DNA of 64,000 nt from Burkholderia sp. (GCA_031253835.1 JAIRVP010000063.1:1-64000), one strand, 5' to 3'. Counted from the first letter of the stretch, positions 35,578-45,155 are shown. The notes: generated by a model not told the origin, from the sequence alone. Translations and numbers: made by a program.

Positions 35578-37176
35578 TCAGGCACCGATCCCTTCGAGGA
35601 TCTCGTCGTGCGACTCGCGCTCGTCGAGATACTTGGTCCGGTAGCCGGTATTCACGCCCCAGAAGTAGAACACCAGCGCAATCGCCGCGACGACCAGCAT
35701 GTCCCAGCCGTACGGCAGGTAGCCGTGACCGCCGAATTCCTTGCTGCCGATCAGCGACAGCACGGCCATCGTCGGCAGATACGCGACCAGCCACCAGGCA
35801 GCCTTCAGGTCGGCACCCCAGCCGCTCCAGCCCGACCTCGCCTGGAAGAAGAAGTACACCGGCAGCGCGACAACCATCAGCAGGATGATTTCGCCCGTCA
35901 GCGGCCACTTCGCCCAGTACAGGATCAGCGACGCGCACACGAATGCGAACGGGGCGATCAGCTTCATCAGCGGAATCGACAGCGGACGCTCGATGTCGGT
36001 CGCCGCACGGCGCAGCGCCATCAGGCTGATCGGGCCGGTCAGGTACGAGATCACCGTGGCGACCGAGATCACGGCCGCGAGCGAGCTCCAGCCGCGGAAG
36101 AAGAACAGGAAGATGAACGACACGAGCAGGTTGAACCACATCGCCTGGCGCGGCACACCGTAGATCGGGTGCACGTTGCCGAACATCTTCGGCATCGTGT
36201 TGTTGCGCTCCATCGCGTAGATCATCCGCGTGGTCGTCGCCATGTAGGTCGTGCCGGTGCCGCTCGGGCTGACGAACGCGTCGATGTACAGCAGGATCGC
36301 GAGCCAGTTCAGGTTCAGCGCGATCGCGAGTTCCGCGAACGGCGACGAGAAGTTGAAGTGCGCCCAGCCCTTCGCGACGTCAGCCGGATTCACCGAGCCG
36401 ATGTACGCCATCTGCAGCAGCACGTAGATCACGAGCGCGATCAGGATCGACGTGATCACCGCGAACGGCACGCTGCGCGACGGATTGCGCGCTTCGCCCG
36501 CGAGGTTCACCGGGCTCTGGAAGCCGTTGAACGCGAACACGATGCCGCTCGTCGCGACCGCGGTCAGCACGGCCGACCAGCCGTACGGCGCGAAGCTCGC
36601 ATTCGATGCGGTGCCGAGGTTCTCCGAATGGAAGCTCGTCAGCATCAGGCCGAGGATCGTGGCGCCCGGGATCAGGAACTTGAAGATCGTGATCGCGGTG
36701 TTCGCACGCGCAAAGGCCTTCACGCCCCAGTAGTTCAGCAGGAAGTAGATGACGACCAGCACGGCCGACAACAGCAGGCCGGGTGTGGTCAACTCGCCGT
36801 TCACGAACAGCGCATGCGCCCATGGATACGGCCACGTGCTCATGTACTGGATCGACGCTTCGGCCTCGATCGGGATCACGGAAACGATCGCGATCCAGTT
36901 GGCCCAGGCGCTGATGAAACCGACCAGCGAACCGTGCGAGTAGCGCGCGTAGCGCACCATGCCGCCCGACTCGGGGAACATCGCGCCCAGTTCTGCGTAC
37001 GTCAGTGCAATCGCGAGAATCACGACCGCGCCGATGATCCATGCACAGATCGCCGCCGGACCGGCGATCTTCGCGGCTTTCCAGGCGCCGAACAGCCAGC
37101 CCGAACCGATAATCGAACCCAGCCCCGTCAACATCAATGCAAACGGGCCGATGTTCCGTTGAATAGAACTCTTCAC
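35578..37176 (-). CDS. APC family amino acid permease, aspartate:proton symporter-like
   Basis: 532 residues with about twelve to fourteen hydrophobic helices. The first helix GLGSIIGSGWLFGAWKAAKI carries the substrate-binding GSG motif of APC carriers, and the segment YAELGAMFPESGGMVRYARY is typical of the large APC permeases related to YveA. The start is GTG with AGGAGAGGAT just upstream. Substrate assignment rests only on overall resemblance. It is convergent with the dioxygenase gene. Confidence 0.82.
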   Translation of the reverse strand: MKSSIQRNIGPFALMLTGLGSIIGSGWLFGAWKAAKIAGPAAICAWIIGAVVILAIALTYAELGAMFPESGGMVRYARYSHGSLVGFISAWANWIAIVSVIPIEAEASIQYMSTWPYPWAHALFVNGELTTPGLLLSAVLVVIYFLLNYWGVKAFARANTAITIFKFLIPGATILGLMLTSFHSENLGTASNASFAPYGWSAVLTAVATSGIVFAFNGFQSPVNLAGEARNPSRSVPFAVITSILIALVIYVLLQMAYIGSVNPADVAKGWAHFNFSSPFAELAIALNLNWLAILLYIDAFVSPSGTGTTYMATTTRMIYAMERNNTMPKMFGNVHPIYGVPRQAMWFNLLVSFIFLFFFRGWSSLAAVISVATVISYLTGPISLMALRRAATDIERPLSIPLMKLIAPFAFVCASLILYWAKWPLTGEIILLMVVALPVYFFFQARSGWSGWGADLKAAWWLVAYLPTMAVLSLIGSKEFGGHGYLPYGWDMLVVAAIALVFYFWGVNTGYRTKYLDERESHDEILEGIGA

Positions 37177-37596
37177 ATCCTCTCCTGTGTCTCAAAAAGC
37201 ATGGTCGGCCTGCGGTCCGGGATCGGCTCGGACAGCACCGCGCACGCATTCTTGGGGGGACGCGTCACCCGATCAGGGCAACCCGTCCACGCGGCGCGTA
37301 GTTTAACGGTTGCACCTCAAACGTGCCGCCAAAATCGTTCAGCCCCTACAAAAAATTCGCATCGTTTGCAAGCTTTGTAAACCTGATCTACGCAATAACC
37401 CTGAGAGCATGGGAATACGGTTGACCATGAGGGCGATTAGCCGTATAAAGGACTTCGCAGGATTTCAAGTGGCGAGTGAATTGGTTCTTTCGTAGTTCGC
37501 CCATCAACGGTACTCCGGTTGGTCCTATTACCCCTTCCTTGATTTTCCGCACCCCATGGGCTTCGGCCCCGTTTTATCTTTTTAGGAACAAGTAAC
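37177..37596. other. 420-bp gap: APC permease upstream region and cold-shock gene leader
   Basis: Apart from the promoter and 5' untranslated region of the cold-shock gene (from about 37421), the part nearer the permease holds an imperfect palindrome at 37364-37382 (GTTTGCAAGCTTTGTAAAC, 7 of 8 arm positions matching), a candidate regulator site. No coding sequence is seen. Confidence 0.5.
37421..37449 (+). promoter_or_regulatory. Sigma70 promoter of the cold-shock gene
   Basis: TTGACC and TATAAA with the ideal 17-bp spacer (5 of 6 matches each). It implies a leader RNA of about 140 bases before the ATG at 37597, the kind of long 5' untranslated region used for temperature-dependent control of csp genes. 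Confidence 0.75.
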
Positions 37597-37800
37597 ATGG
37601 CAACCGGTACCGTCAAGTGGTTCAATGACGCAAAGGGCTTCGGCTTCATCACCCCGGAAGGCGGCGGCGACGATCTGTTCGCGCACTTCTCGGAAATCCG
37701 CGTCGAAGGCTTCAAGACGCTGCAAGAAAACCAGAAGGTTGAATTCGAAGTGAAGACGGGCCCGAAGGGTCTGCAAGCTGCGAACATCCGTCCGGTCTAA
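37597..37800 (+). CDS. cspA: Cold-shock domain protein
   Basis: 67 residues, one OB-fold cold-shock domain. RNP1 is KGFGFITP and RNP2 is DDLFAHFSE. It binds single-stranded nucleic acids and acts as an RNA chaperone. TTTAGGAACAAGTAAC precedes the ATG. Monocistronic, with its own promoter and terminator. The symbol is the generic family name; the paralogue number in this genome cannot be known. Confidence 0.95.
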   Translation: MATGTVKWFNDAKGFGFITPEGGGDDLFAHFSEIRVEGFKTLQENQKVEFEVKTGPKGLQAANIRPV

Positions 37801-37821
37801 GCTTGGCGCGATAATTCGTGT

Positions 37822-37855
37822 AAAAAAGCCCCGCTTCGGCGGGGCTTTTTGTTTT
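37822..37855. terminator. Bidirectional intrinsic terminator, cspA / Hsp70-like gene
   Basis: A6-GCCCCGC-TTCG-GCGGGGC-T5, a stable UUCG-type tetraloop hairpin with A and T tracts on both sides. Confidence 0.92.
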
Positions 37856-37902
37856 CGGGCGCCGAAGCGGCATGGCGGCTATGCCATACCGCCGATCGCC
37901 AT

Positions 37903-39153
37903 TCAGCCGAACAATCGCTGCGCGTGAATGCCGAGGCCCGTCGCGACACTCGCGAGACGGTCGCCGAATACCGGCTGCGCGTCCGGGAATGCGCCCGCGA
38001 GCGCGCCCGACAGGAACGCGAGCCCGGTCGAACCGCCGGTGAAATACAGCGCGCCGACGTCGCGCGGCGCGATGCCCGCGAGCCGTACCGTCTCGCGCGC
38101 GGCGTCGACGATGCGCGAGGTGTCGTCGCGGCTCGCATCGACGAGGCGGTCCGCGTCGAACGCGATCAGCAGATCTTCTTCCACGTCGTTCAGGTTGATC
38201 ATCGTCTCCCCGCCCGCCGCGACGCCGATCTTCGCTTCTTCCGCGCGCGCCATCAGTGCATGCCCGAGCCGCTGCTCGACCACGCTCGTGAGCCGGTCGT
38301 ACTGCCGCACATCCTGGTACAGGTGTTTCATCAGCTTCAGCTCGCCGAGCCGCTTCGGCGTGTAGACCGTGTTGATCAGGTGCCAGGTCGCGAGATCGAA
38401 GTAGATCTTGTTCGGCAGTTCGCGCCCTTCCGGGTCGAGCGAACGGTAGCCGAATGCGGGCAGGATCGACGCCAGCTCGACACGCCGGTCGTAGTCGGTA
38501 CCCGCGACGTGCACGCCGTGGTGCGCGAGCACGTCGTCCTTGCGCTCGAGCCGCGCCATCCGCTCCGGCCCGACCCGCACCAGCGAGAAGTCGGACGTGC
38601 CGCCGCCGATGTCGGCGACGAGCACGAGGCGCTCGGCCTGCTGGCGCGATTCGTAGTCGAATGCGGCGGCGATCGGTTCGTACTGGAAGTGCACGTCCGC
38701 GAAGCCGACCGATTGCGCGGCCGCCTCGAGCTGGTCCTGCGCGAGGCGGTCGGCGCGCGGATCGTCGTCGACGAAGAATACCGGCCGGCCGAGCACCGCC
38801 CGGCCGATCGCCGCGCCCGCGCGCGCTTCGGCCTTGCGCTTCAGGTGCGTCAGGAAGCGCGCGATGATGTCGGTATACGCGATCGCGCTGCCGTCGCCGA
38901 GATCGGTCGTCGTTTCCGCGAGCGGCGAGCCGAGGATGCTCTTCATCGAGCGCATCAGCCGGCCGTCGAAGCCGTCGATATAGGAAGCCAGCGCCGCACG
39001 GCCGTACTCGACCGTCTCTTCGTCGTTGTTGAAGAAGATCGCGGTGGGCAGCGTCAGGTGGTCGCCCTCGACGGGCGCGAGGCGCATGCCGTCGCCGTCG
39101 GGCAGCGCCACGGCGGAATTGGACGTGCCGAAATCGATCGCGCAGTAAGTCAT
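37903..39153 (-). CDS. Hsp70 family protein, YegD-like (actin-type ATPase domain)
   Basis: 416 residues, only the nucleotide-binding half of an Hsp70. Phosphate 1 motif IDFGTSNSAVAL (6-17), phosphate 2 VADIGGGTSDFSLV, and the adenosine motif LYFTGGSTGLAFL are present; the substrate-binding domain of DnaK is absent, as in YegD. These proteins are suspected chaperone-like ATPases without known clients. Convergent with cspA. Confidence 0.88.
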   Translation of the reverse strand: MTYCAIDFGTSNSAVALPDGDGMRLAPVEGDHLTLPTAIFFNNDEETVEYGRAALASYIDGFDGRLMRSMKSILGSPLAETTTDLGDGSAIAYTDIIARFLTHLKRKAEARAGAAIGRAVLGRPVFFVDDDPRADRLAQDQLEAAAQSVGFADVHFQYEPIAAAFDYESRQQAERLVLVADIGGGTSDFSLVRVGPERMARLERKDDVLAHHGVHVAGTDYDRRVELASILPAFGYRSLDPEGRELPNKIYFDLATWHLINTVYTPKRLGELKLMKHLYQDVRQYDRLTSVVEQRLGHALMARAEEAKIGVAAGGETMINLNDVEEDLLIAFDADRLVDASRDDTSRIVDAARETVRLAGIAPRDVGALYFTGGSTGLAFLSGALAGAFPDAQPVFGDRLASVATGLGIHAQRLFG

Positions 39154-39341
39154 GGGAAGTTGCCGCAGCAGGGCCGGCGCGAAAACGGAAAGGACGGGCT
39201 TTTTAACATGAAGCCCGCGGGATCACAACCGGGGCTGGCCACCGGTGCCGCGCGGCGGGCGCCGGCGGCGACGGCGCGCGGGGCGGCACGCCGGGGACAC
39301 ACGCGGACGGGATGCCGGATGCAGCCCGCCCGCCTGCAGGG

Positions 39342-39947
39342 TCAGGCTGCCGCGTCGAAGCTCTTCTTCCACGCGCCCGCATAGACGACTTCGCCGATCG
39401 CATGGCGCGTACGCGGCGCCTTTTCGCGATCGCGCAGCACGGGATCGAGCTTGTCGACGTTGCCGTAGTGGCCGAGCGAGATGATCGACAGGATCGCGAC
39501 GTCGGCCGGAATCGCGAACGTATCGCGAAACGCCTTCGCGTCGAAACCGCTCATCTGGTGGGCGGCGAGGCCGAGCGCATGCGCCTGCAGCACCAGCGAC
39601 ATCGCGGCGGCACCCGCGTCGTACGACGCGGTCGGCGCCGGCTCGCCCTTCGGCGTCAGCGTGTGCGCGGTCACAGCGATCAGCACGGGCGCCGGCGCAT
39701 TCCAGCCCTGGTTGAACGGCACCAGGGTCGCGAACGCGCGCTTGAATGCGTCTTCGTCCTGCACGCGATCGAATACGATGAAACGCCACGGCTGCGCGTT
39801 GTACGCGGACGGGGCCCAGCGCGCGGCTTCGAGCACTGCGTGCAGATCGCCGGCGCTGACGGGCTCGTCCGAATAGGCGCGCGGGCTCCAGCGGCCTGCG
39901 ATCAGATCGTGAATCGAAACAGTGGTGGGAGCAGGTTTGACGGACAT
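39342..39947 (-). CDS. Nitroreductase family protein
   Basis: 201 residues from MSVKPAPTTVSIHDL, with GCGAGGAACC before the ATG. The FMN-binding RWSPRAYSDEPV and ARWAPSAYNAQPWRF motifs near the N-terminus and LGHYGNVDKLD near the C-terminus are typical. Members reduce nitroaromatics, quinones or flavins with NAD(P)H; the natural substrate is unknown. A second ATG 18 bases upstream (39965) is possible. Confidence 0.88.
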   Translation of the reverse strand: MSVKPAPTTVSIHDLIAGRWSPRAYSDEPVSAGDLHAVLEAARWAPSAYNAQPWRFIVFDRVQDEDAFKRAFATLVPFNQGWNAPAPVLIAVTAHTLTPKGEPAPTASYDAGAAAMSLVLQAHALGLAAHQMSGFDAKAFRDTFAIPADVAILSIISLGHYGNVDKLDPVLRDREKAPRTRHAIGEVVYAGAWKKSFDAAA

Positions 39948-40104
39948 GCGGTTCCTCGCTGACATCGATGAAGGGGCGCGAACGCCCGGCGAACCGCAAG
40001 CATACCCGCTTGAGCGGCTGCGCGCCCGATCCTCCCGCGCTATGCAAATCTCCGTGCCTGCATTGGCCGGCCGCAGGCTGCGCGGCCGGCCGCGTTCACC
40101 GCGT

Positions 40105-41388
40105 TCAGGCCGCCTGCGCGGCTGCGCGCGACGGGCCGCGGTTGATCCGCAGCACGATCAGCGCGCCGACGATGCACAGCCCGCCCGAGATCATCGACGC
40201 GATCGTGTAGGTGCCGAGGCTTGCGCGCAGCAGCCCTGCGCCGAGCGCCGCGAACGCCGCGCCGAGCTGGTGGCCGGCGACGATCCAGCCGAACACGACC
40301 GGCGCCGCGGCCTTGCCGAACACGTCGGTCGCGAGCCGCACGGTCGGCGGCACGGTCGCGATCCAGTCGAGCCCGTAGAACATCGCGAACAGCGGCAGCC
40401 CGAAGAAATCGATCCCGAACGCATGCGGCAGGTAGATCAGCGACAGCCCGCGCAGCCCGTAGTACCAGAACAGCAGCACGCGGTTGTCGTAGCGATCGGA
40501 CAGCCAGCCCGACAACGTCGTGCCGAACAGGTCGAACACGCCCATCGCCGCGAGCAGCGACGCGCCCTGCACTTCGGTCATCCCGTAGTCGCTGCACATC
40601 GCGATCAGGTGCGTGCCGACGTAGCCGTTGGTGCTCGCGCCGCAGATGAAGAAGCTGAAGAACAGCAGCCAGAAGTCGCGTGAACGGCTCGCCATCAGCA
40701 GCGTGCGGAACGCGACCGCGAGCGGGTTCTCCTTCGACGCATCGGGCGCGGCCGGCGCATCGGCCGGTTCGCCGTACGGGCGCAGCTGCACGTCGGCCGG
40801 CCGCTCGGGCAGCAGGAAGGCGACGAGCGGAATCACGATCGCGGCCGCCACCGCGACGACCAGCACGACCGGCCGCCAGCCGTGGTGCTGCGCGATCGCC
40901 GCGAGCATCGGCAGGAACACGAGCTGGCCGGTGGCCGTGCTCGCGGTCAGGATCCCCATCACGAGGCCGCGCCGCGCATGGAACCAGCGCGTGACGAAGG
41001 TCGCGGACAGCGTCAGCGCGACGACGCCCGTCGAGCAGCCGACCATCAGGCCCCAGATCACGACCATCTGCCAGCTCTGCGTCATCATCGACGACAGCGC
41101 GACTCCCACGCTCATCGTCACGAGCGCCGTGAGGATCGTCGGGCGCAGCCCGAAGCGCTGCATCGCGGCGGCCGCGAACGGGCCCGTCAGGCCGTACAGC
41201 GCGATGTTCACCGAGATCGCCAGCGAAATCGCCGCCCGGCTCCAGCCGAGCTCGCGCTCGAGCGGCACCATCAGCACGCTCGGTGTCGCGCGCGTGCCGG
41301 CCGCCGCCAGCAGGATCAGGAATACCACCGCCGCCGCGAGCCATCCGTAGTGGAAGCGCCCGCCGATTCGTGTCACTGCCCAGTTCAT
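40105..41388 (-). CDS. MFS transporter, OFA/monocarboxylate-like
   Basis: 427 residues from MNWAVTRIGGRFHYGWLAAA. Twelve predicted helices with a central cytoplasmic loop rich in Pro, Ala and Asp (about residues 205-230). The xFHYGW opening and RFGLRPTILTALV loop resemble the OFA branch, as in the transporter at 21153, but the two proteins are clearly different. Twin TetR-type operators lie just upstream, so expression is probably repressed by the divergent TetR protein. Confidence 0.85.
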   Translation of the reverse strand: MNWAVTRIGGRFHYGWLAAAVVFLILLAAAGTRATPSVLMVPLERELGWSRAAISLAISVNIALYGLTGPFAAAAMQRFGLRPTILTALVTMSVGVALSSMMTQSWQMVVIWGLMVGCSTGVVALTLSATFVTRWFHARRGLVMGILTASTATGQLVFLPMLAAIAQHHGWRPVVLVVAVAAAIVIPLVAFLLPERPADVQLRPYGEPADAPAAPDASKENPLAVAFRTLLMASRSRDFWLLFFSFFICGASTNGYVGTHLIAMCSDYGMTEVQGASLLAAMGVFDLFGTTLSGWLSDRYDNRVLLFWYYGLRGLSLIYLPHAFGIDFFGLPLFAMFYGLDWIATVPPTVRLATDVFGKAAAPVVFGWIVAGHQLGAAFAALGAGLLRASLGTYTIASMISGGLCIVGALIVLRINRGPSRAAAQAA

Positions 41389-41522
41389 CTTCGCGTTCTC
41401 CAGTTGGCGGTGCCGGCGCCATCGCACCTCCTCCGCCCCAACCAGGCCACCTCCGCCGCACCTTTCAACATCGGCTGACCCGGGCCGACGCTTGGCATTT
41501 GTCTGTCGATCCGGCCGCGATT

Positions 41523-41538
41523 GTTACCGACCGGTCAC
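41523..41538. promoter_or_regulatory. TetR-type operator, copy 1
   Basis: GTTACCGACCGGTCAC: two 6-bp half-sites around a 4-base centre, 5 of 6 positions symmetric. Its centre lies 34 bp from that of copy 2, about three helical turns, which suits two repressor dimers on one face of the DNA. Confidence 0.7.
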
Positions 41539-41556
41539 AAGTGTGTTGCGATCGTA

Positions 41557-41572
41557 GTTACCAGTCGGTAAC
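41557..41572. promoter_or_regulatory. TetR-type operator, copy 2
   Basis: GTTACCAGTCGGTAAC: perfect 6-bp half-sites with a 4-base centre. It lies 35 bp before the tetR start and shares the GTTACC/GGTMAC half-sites with copy 1. Confidence 0.75.
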
Positions 41573-41607
41573 ATGTCAAGCAATTCACTACGCAGCCGAG
41601 GGTCATC

Positions 41608-42228
41608 ATGTCGGGCATCGAGATCGCCAAACCGCTGGCGCGCCGCACGCGCCGGCCGATCGACGGCGCCACCGCGCAGGAGCACCTGCTGCGCGCCGCC
41701 GAGGAGCTGTTTTACAAGGAAGGGGTGCGCACGGTCGGCGTCGAGGCCGTCGTGGAGCGCGCGGGCGTCAACAAGATGAGCCTGTACCGCCAGTTCTCGT
41801 CGAAGGACGAGCTGATCCTCGCGTACCTGGAACGGATGGATGCGTGCTTCTTCGAACGCCTCGACACGAGCGCCGCGAAGCACCCGGGCCAGCCGAAGGC
41901 GCAGTTGATCCAGTATTTCGTCGATCTTGCCGAGCGCGCGACGCAGAAGGACTACCGCGGCTGCCCATTCGTCAACGTCGCCGCCGAATTCCCGGATGCG
42001 TCGCACCCGGCGCGCGAGCGCGTCGCGCAGAACAAGGAACAGTTGATGAAGCGGCTCGTCGCGCTGTGCGAAGGCGCCGGCGCGCGGCAGCCGAAGGCGC
42101 TGGCCGACGCACTTGCGCTGGTGGTCGAAGGCATCTACGCGGCGAGCCAGACATACCGGCACGGCGAAACGCCGATCGGCACCGCGCCCGCGCTCGTCAC
42201 GCAGTTGATCGAAGCCGCGTGCGCTTGA
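41608..42228 (+). CDS. TetR/AcrR family transcriptional regulator
   Basis: 206 residues. The N-terminal helix-turn-helix (AAEELFYKEGVRTVGVEAVV then ERAGVNKMSLYRQFSSKDEL) is typical. The C-terminal ligand domain has RGCPFVNVAAEFPD, common in the subgroup acting on small electrophiles or drugs. It is divergent from an MFS transporter with two matching operators between them, so autoregulation and repression of the transporter are expected. Confidence 0.9.
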   Translation: MSGIEIAKPLARRTRRPIDGATAQEHLLRAAEELFYKEGVRTVGVEAVVERAGVNKMSLYRQFSSKDELILAYLERMDACFFERLDTSAAKHPGQPKAQLIQYFVDLAERATQKDYRGCPFVNVAAEFPDASHPARERVAQNKEQLMKRLVALCEGAGARQPKALADALALVVEGIYAASQTYRHGETPIGTAPALVTQLIEAACA

Positions 42229-42304
42229 CGGGGCGCATGCGCCCGCGCACGGCGGGCCCGCTACAATGCGGCCCTCGCCGTTCTTCCGCCCGACTGGTTT
42301 CACG

Positions 42305-42877
42305 ATGACCGACACTCGCCCCGAATCGCACGACGACATCCTCGCCGCCACGCGGCACTGGCTCGCGCGCGCGGTGATCGGGCTCAATCTGTGCCCGTTC
42401 GCGAAAAGCGTCTATGTGAAGGAACAGGTGCGCTACGCGATCAGCGACGCGACGACGCTGGAAGATGCGCTTGCCGAACTCGAAACCGAGCTGCGCGCGC
42501 TCGAAGCGGCGGATCCGCAGCAGGTCGACACGACGCTCGTGATCTTCCCGCATGCGTTCGCCGATTTCGTCGACTACAACGACGCGCTGTTCTTTGCCGA
42601 GCGGCTCGTGCAGCAGCTGCGGCTCGACGGCGTGCTGCAGATCGCGAGCTTCCATCCGCAATACCGGTTCGACGGCACCGAGCCCGACGACATCGAGAAC
42701 TACACGAACCGCGCGCCGTATCCGATCCTGCACCTGCTGCGCGAGGACAGCATCGCGCGCGCGGTCGACGCGTTTCCGGACGCGTCCGCGATCTACGAAA
42801 AGAATCAGGAAACGCTGCGCCGCCTCGGCCACGACGGCTGGCGCGAATGGATGCGCCGGCCGGGCGACGACGTCTGA
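42305..42877 (+). CDS. DUF1415 family protein
   Basis: 190 residues from MTDTRPESHDDILAATRHWL. The family hallmark LNLCPFAK and FHPQYRFDGTEPDDIENYTN are present, then RAPYPILHLLRE. Function unknown; a conserved cytoplasmic protein of proteobacteria. An upstream in-frame ATG at 42266 would add 13 residues. It ends 28 bp before the convergent methyltransferase gene. Confidence 0.87.
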   Translation: MTDTRPESHDDILAATRHWLARAVIGLNLCPFAKSVYVKEQVRYAISDATTLEDALAELETELRALEAADPQQVDTTLVIFPHAFADFVDYNDALFFAERLVQQLRLDGVLQIASFHPQYRFDGTEPDDIENYTNRAPYPILHLLREDSIARAVDAFPDASAIYEKNQETLRRLGHDGWREWMRRPGDDV

Positions 42878-42905
42878 CGTTCCGCGCGGGCCCGCGGGCC
42901 GGGCG

Positions 42906-43796
42906 TCAGCCTTCGGCCGGTTCGACCGCCTCGCCGCCTGCCGCCGCGGCTTCCGCCACGAAGAAGCGCTCGTTCAGTTCGGCGAGGCCGAACATCCCGA
43001 GGATCTCGTTCAACCGCTCGCCGGGCCGCCGGCGCGGCAGGTTCTTGTACTGCGCGATGATCAGCTCGTTCTTCATCGAATGTTCCCAGCCGACCAGTTC
43101 CGTCACGCTGACCTGGTAGCCGTGCGCCTCGAGCTGCAGGCAGCGCAGCACATTCGTGATCTGGCTGCCGAATTCGCGCGTATGCAGCGGATGGCGCCAC
43201 ACCTCGGTCAGCGCGTTCGCGAGCGATTTGCCCTTGTTCTTGCGCAGCACGCCTGCGACTTCCGCCTGGCAGCACGGCACCAGCACGATGTGCTGCGCGC
43301 GCTTCGCGAGCGCGAAGCGGATCGCGTCGTCGGTCGCCGTGTCGCACGCGTGCAGCGCGGTCACGACGTCGACGGTTTCGGGCAACTGCGGCGACGTGAT
43401 CGAATCGGCGACCGACAGGTTCAGGAACGACATGCCGCCGAACCCGAGCCGCGCGGCGAGCTCGGTCGAGCGCGTGACGAGCTCCTCGCGCGTCTCGATG
43501 CCGTACACGTGCGACGCGAACGCCGGCGTGCCGTGCCCCGGCTGCTGCTTGAAGAACAGGTCGTACAGGATGAAGCCGAGATACGACTTGCCGGCACCGT
43601 GATCGACGAGCGTCACGGTACGCTTGTCGGCCTGCACGCCGGCGAGCAGCGGCTCGATGAACTGGAACAGGTGATAGACCTGCTTCAGCTTGCGGCGGCT
43701 GTCCTGGTTCAGCTTCCCGTCGCGGGTAAGGATGTGCAGTTCCTTCAGCAGCTCGACGGATTGCTCGGGGCGGATTTCGTGGGTCTTGTTCGACAT
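42906..43796 (-). CDS. Class I SAM-dependent methyltransferase (Methyltransf_32-like)
   Basis: 296 residues from MSNKTHEIRPEQSVELL. The SAM motif is VTLVDHGAGKSYLGFILYDL, an HGAGK form found in the Methyltransf_32 family, with VTALHACDTATDDAI and a CCQAEVAG motif where these proteins often read VPCCH. Probably a tRNA or small-molecule methyltransferase; target unknown. An earlier ATG at 43817 is possible. It is transcribed in the same direction as the next methyltransferase but not overlapping. Confidence 0.82.
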   Translation of the reverse strand: MSNKTHEIRPEQSVELLKELHILTRDGKLNQDSRRKLKQVYHLFQFIEPLLAGVQADKRTVTLVDHGAGKSYLGFILYDLFFKQQPGHGTPAFASHVYGIETREELVTRSTELAARLGFGGMSFLNLSVADSITSPQLPETVDVVTALHACDTATDDAIRFALAKRAQHIVLVPCCQAEVAGVLRKNKGKSLANALTEVWRHPLHTREFGSQITNVLRCLQLEAHGYQVSVTELVGWEHSMKNELIIAQYKNLPRRRPGERLNEILGMFGLAELNERFFVAEAAAAGGEAVEPAEG

Positions 43797-43885
43797 CGTG
43801 ATGCGGCGCCCGGCCACGGTCGGTCGACCACGGCCCGGCGGCGGGAATTCGTGAGGAATGGCGACAGTTTACCGAAAATGCGCGG

Positions 43886-45019
43886 TCAGGCTCGCGCGCC
43901 GAGCCGCCACAGCGACGTGACCTCGGCACTGCGCGCCGCGTGCAGCGGATCGTCGGCGTCCGTCGACTTCGGGTGCGCGGGACGGATGTCGTCGCGGCCG
44001 AGCACGACGAGGCCCGCTTCGTCGATCCATTGCAGCAGCGACTCGCGCGGCCGCAGGCCGAGATGCTCGGCAAAATCGGACAGGATCAGCCAGCCTTCGC
44101 CGCCCGGCTCGAGGTGCGCGGCGAGCCCCGCGAGGAAGCCGCGCAGCATGCGGCTGTCGGGGTCGTAGACCGCGTATTCGATCGGCGCGCTCGGTCGGGC
44201 CGGCACCCACGGCGGGTTGCACACCACGAGTGGCGCACGGCCGGCCGGAAAGAGATCGGCCTCGACGACGTCGACCTGGCCGGCATGACCGAGCCGCGTG
44301 ACGTTCTCGCGCGCACAGGCCAGCGCACGCGGATCCTGGTCGGTCGCGACGATGCGCTCGACGCCGCGCGATGCGAGCACGGCCGCCAGCACGCCGGTGC
44401 CGGTGCCGATGTCGAACGCGAGCGACGTCGCCGGCAGCGGCGCGCGCGCGACGAGATCGACGTATTCGCCGCGCACCGGCGAGAACACGCCGTAGTGCGG
44501 GTGAATCGGCGCGCCGCCGAGCGCCGGAATCGGTACGCCCTTCTTGCGCCACTCATGGGCACCGACGAGACCGAGCAGTTCGCGCAGCGACACGACCGAC
44601 GGCGCGCCGCCGGGGCCGTACGCTTCCTCGCATGCGGCCCGCACGTCGGGCGCACGGCGCAACGGGATCGTGTAGTCGGCGTCGAGCGGGATCAGCAGCA
44701 TGCCGAGCGTGCGGGCACGCTGAGACTGCGCGAGACGATGCAGGTTGAATGCGTCGACACCGGCCGCGGCTTTCGCCTTCTTCGGCTTGCGTTCGACCCG
44801 GCGCGCCATCGCCTGCACGAGCTGGCGCGCATTCTGGAAATCGCCCTGCCAGACGAGTGCAGTGCCCTCGCACGCAAGGCGGTAGGCCGCGTCGGCGGTG
44901 AGGCGATCGTCGGCGGGCACCGCGCGCTTCGGCGGTTGCACGCCGGCTTCTGAGCGCCAGCGCACGGCATGATCGGCGCCGTCGGCGTCGGTCCAGTGGA
45001 AAACAGGGGAATCGGTCAC
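43886..45019 (-). CDS. N-methyltransferase-like SAM-dependent enzyme with NPPW motif
   Basis: 377 residues. An N-terminal helical region of about 190 residues precedes a Rossmann domain with FDIGTGTGVLAAVLA and VVCNPPWVPARPS. The NPPW tetrapeptide marks enzymes that methylate planar nitrogens in nucleic acids or proteins, such as RlmG/RsmC or PrmC relatives. The N-terminus shows no clear family. Target unknown. Confidence 0.8.
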   Translation of the reverse strand: MTDSPVFHWTDADGADHAVRWRSEAGVQPPKRAVPADDRLTADAAYRLACEGTALVWQGDFQNARQLVQAMARRVERKPKKAKAAAGVDAFNLHRLAQSQRARTLGMLLIPLDADYTIPLRRAPDVRAACEEAYGPGGAPSVVSLRELLGLVGAHEWRKKGVPIPALGGAPIHPHYGVFSPVRGEYVDLVARAPLPATSLAFDIGTGTGVLAAVLASRGVERIVATDQDPRALACARENVTRLGHAGQVDVVEADLFPAGRAPLVVCNPPWVPARPSAPIEYAVYDPDSRMLRGFLAGLAAHLEPGGEGWLILSDFAEHLGLRPRESLLQWIDEAGLVVLGRDDIRPAHPKSTDADDPLHAARSAEVTSLWRLGARA

Positions 45020-45155
45020 GCGAACTCGGTTACGGTTGGCTTCAACGGCGGCGGGAATTCACCGCGCGGACCACACCATACCGCGCTTTGCCCGACCCGG
45101 CAAAACGGGCGCCGCCACGCATGCCGGAAGGCGCGGGTCGCGGCGCGACGGACGA

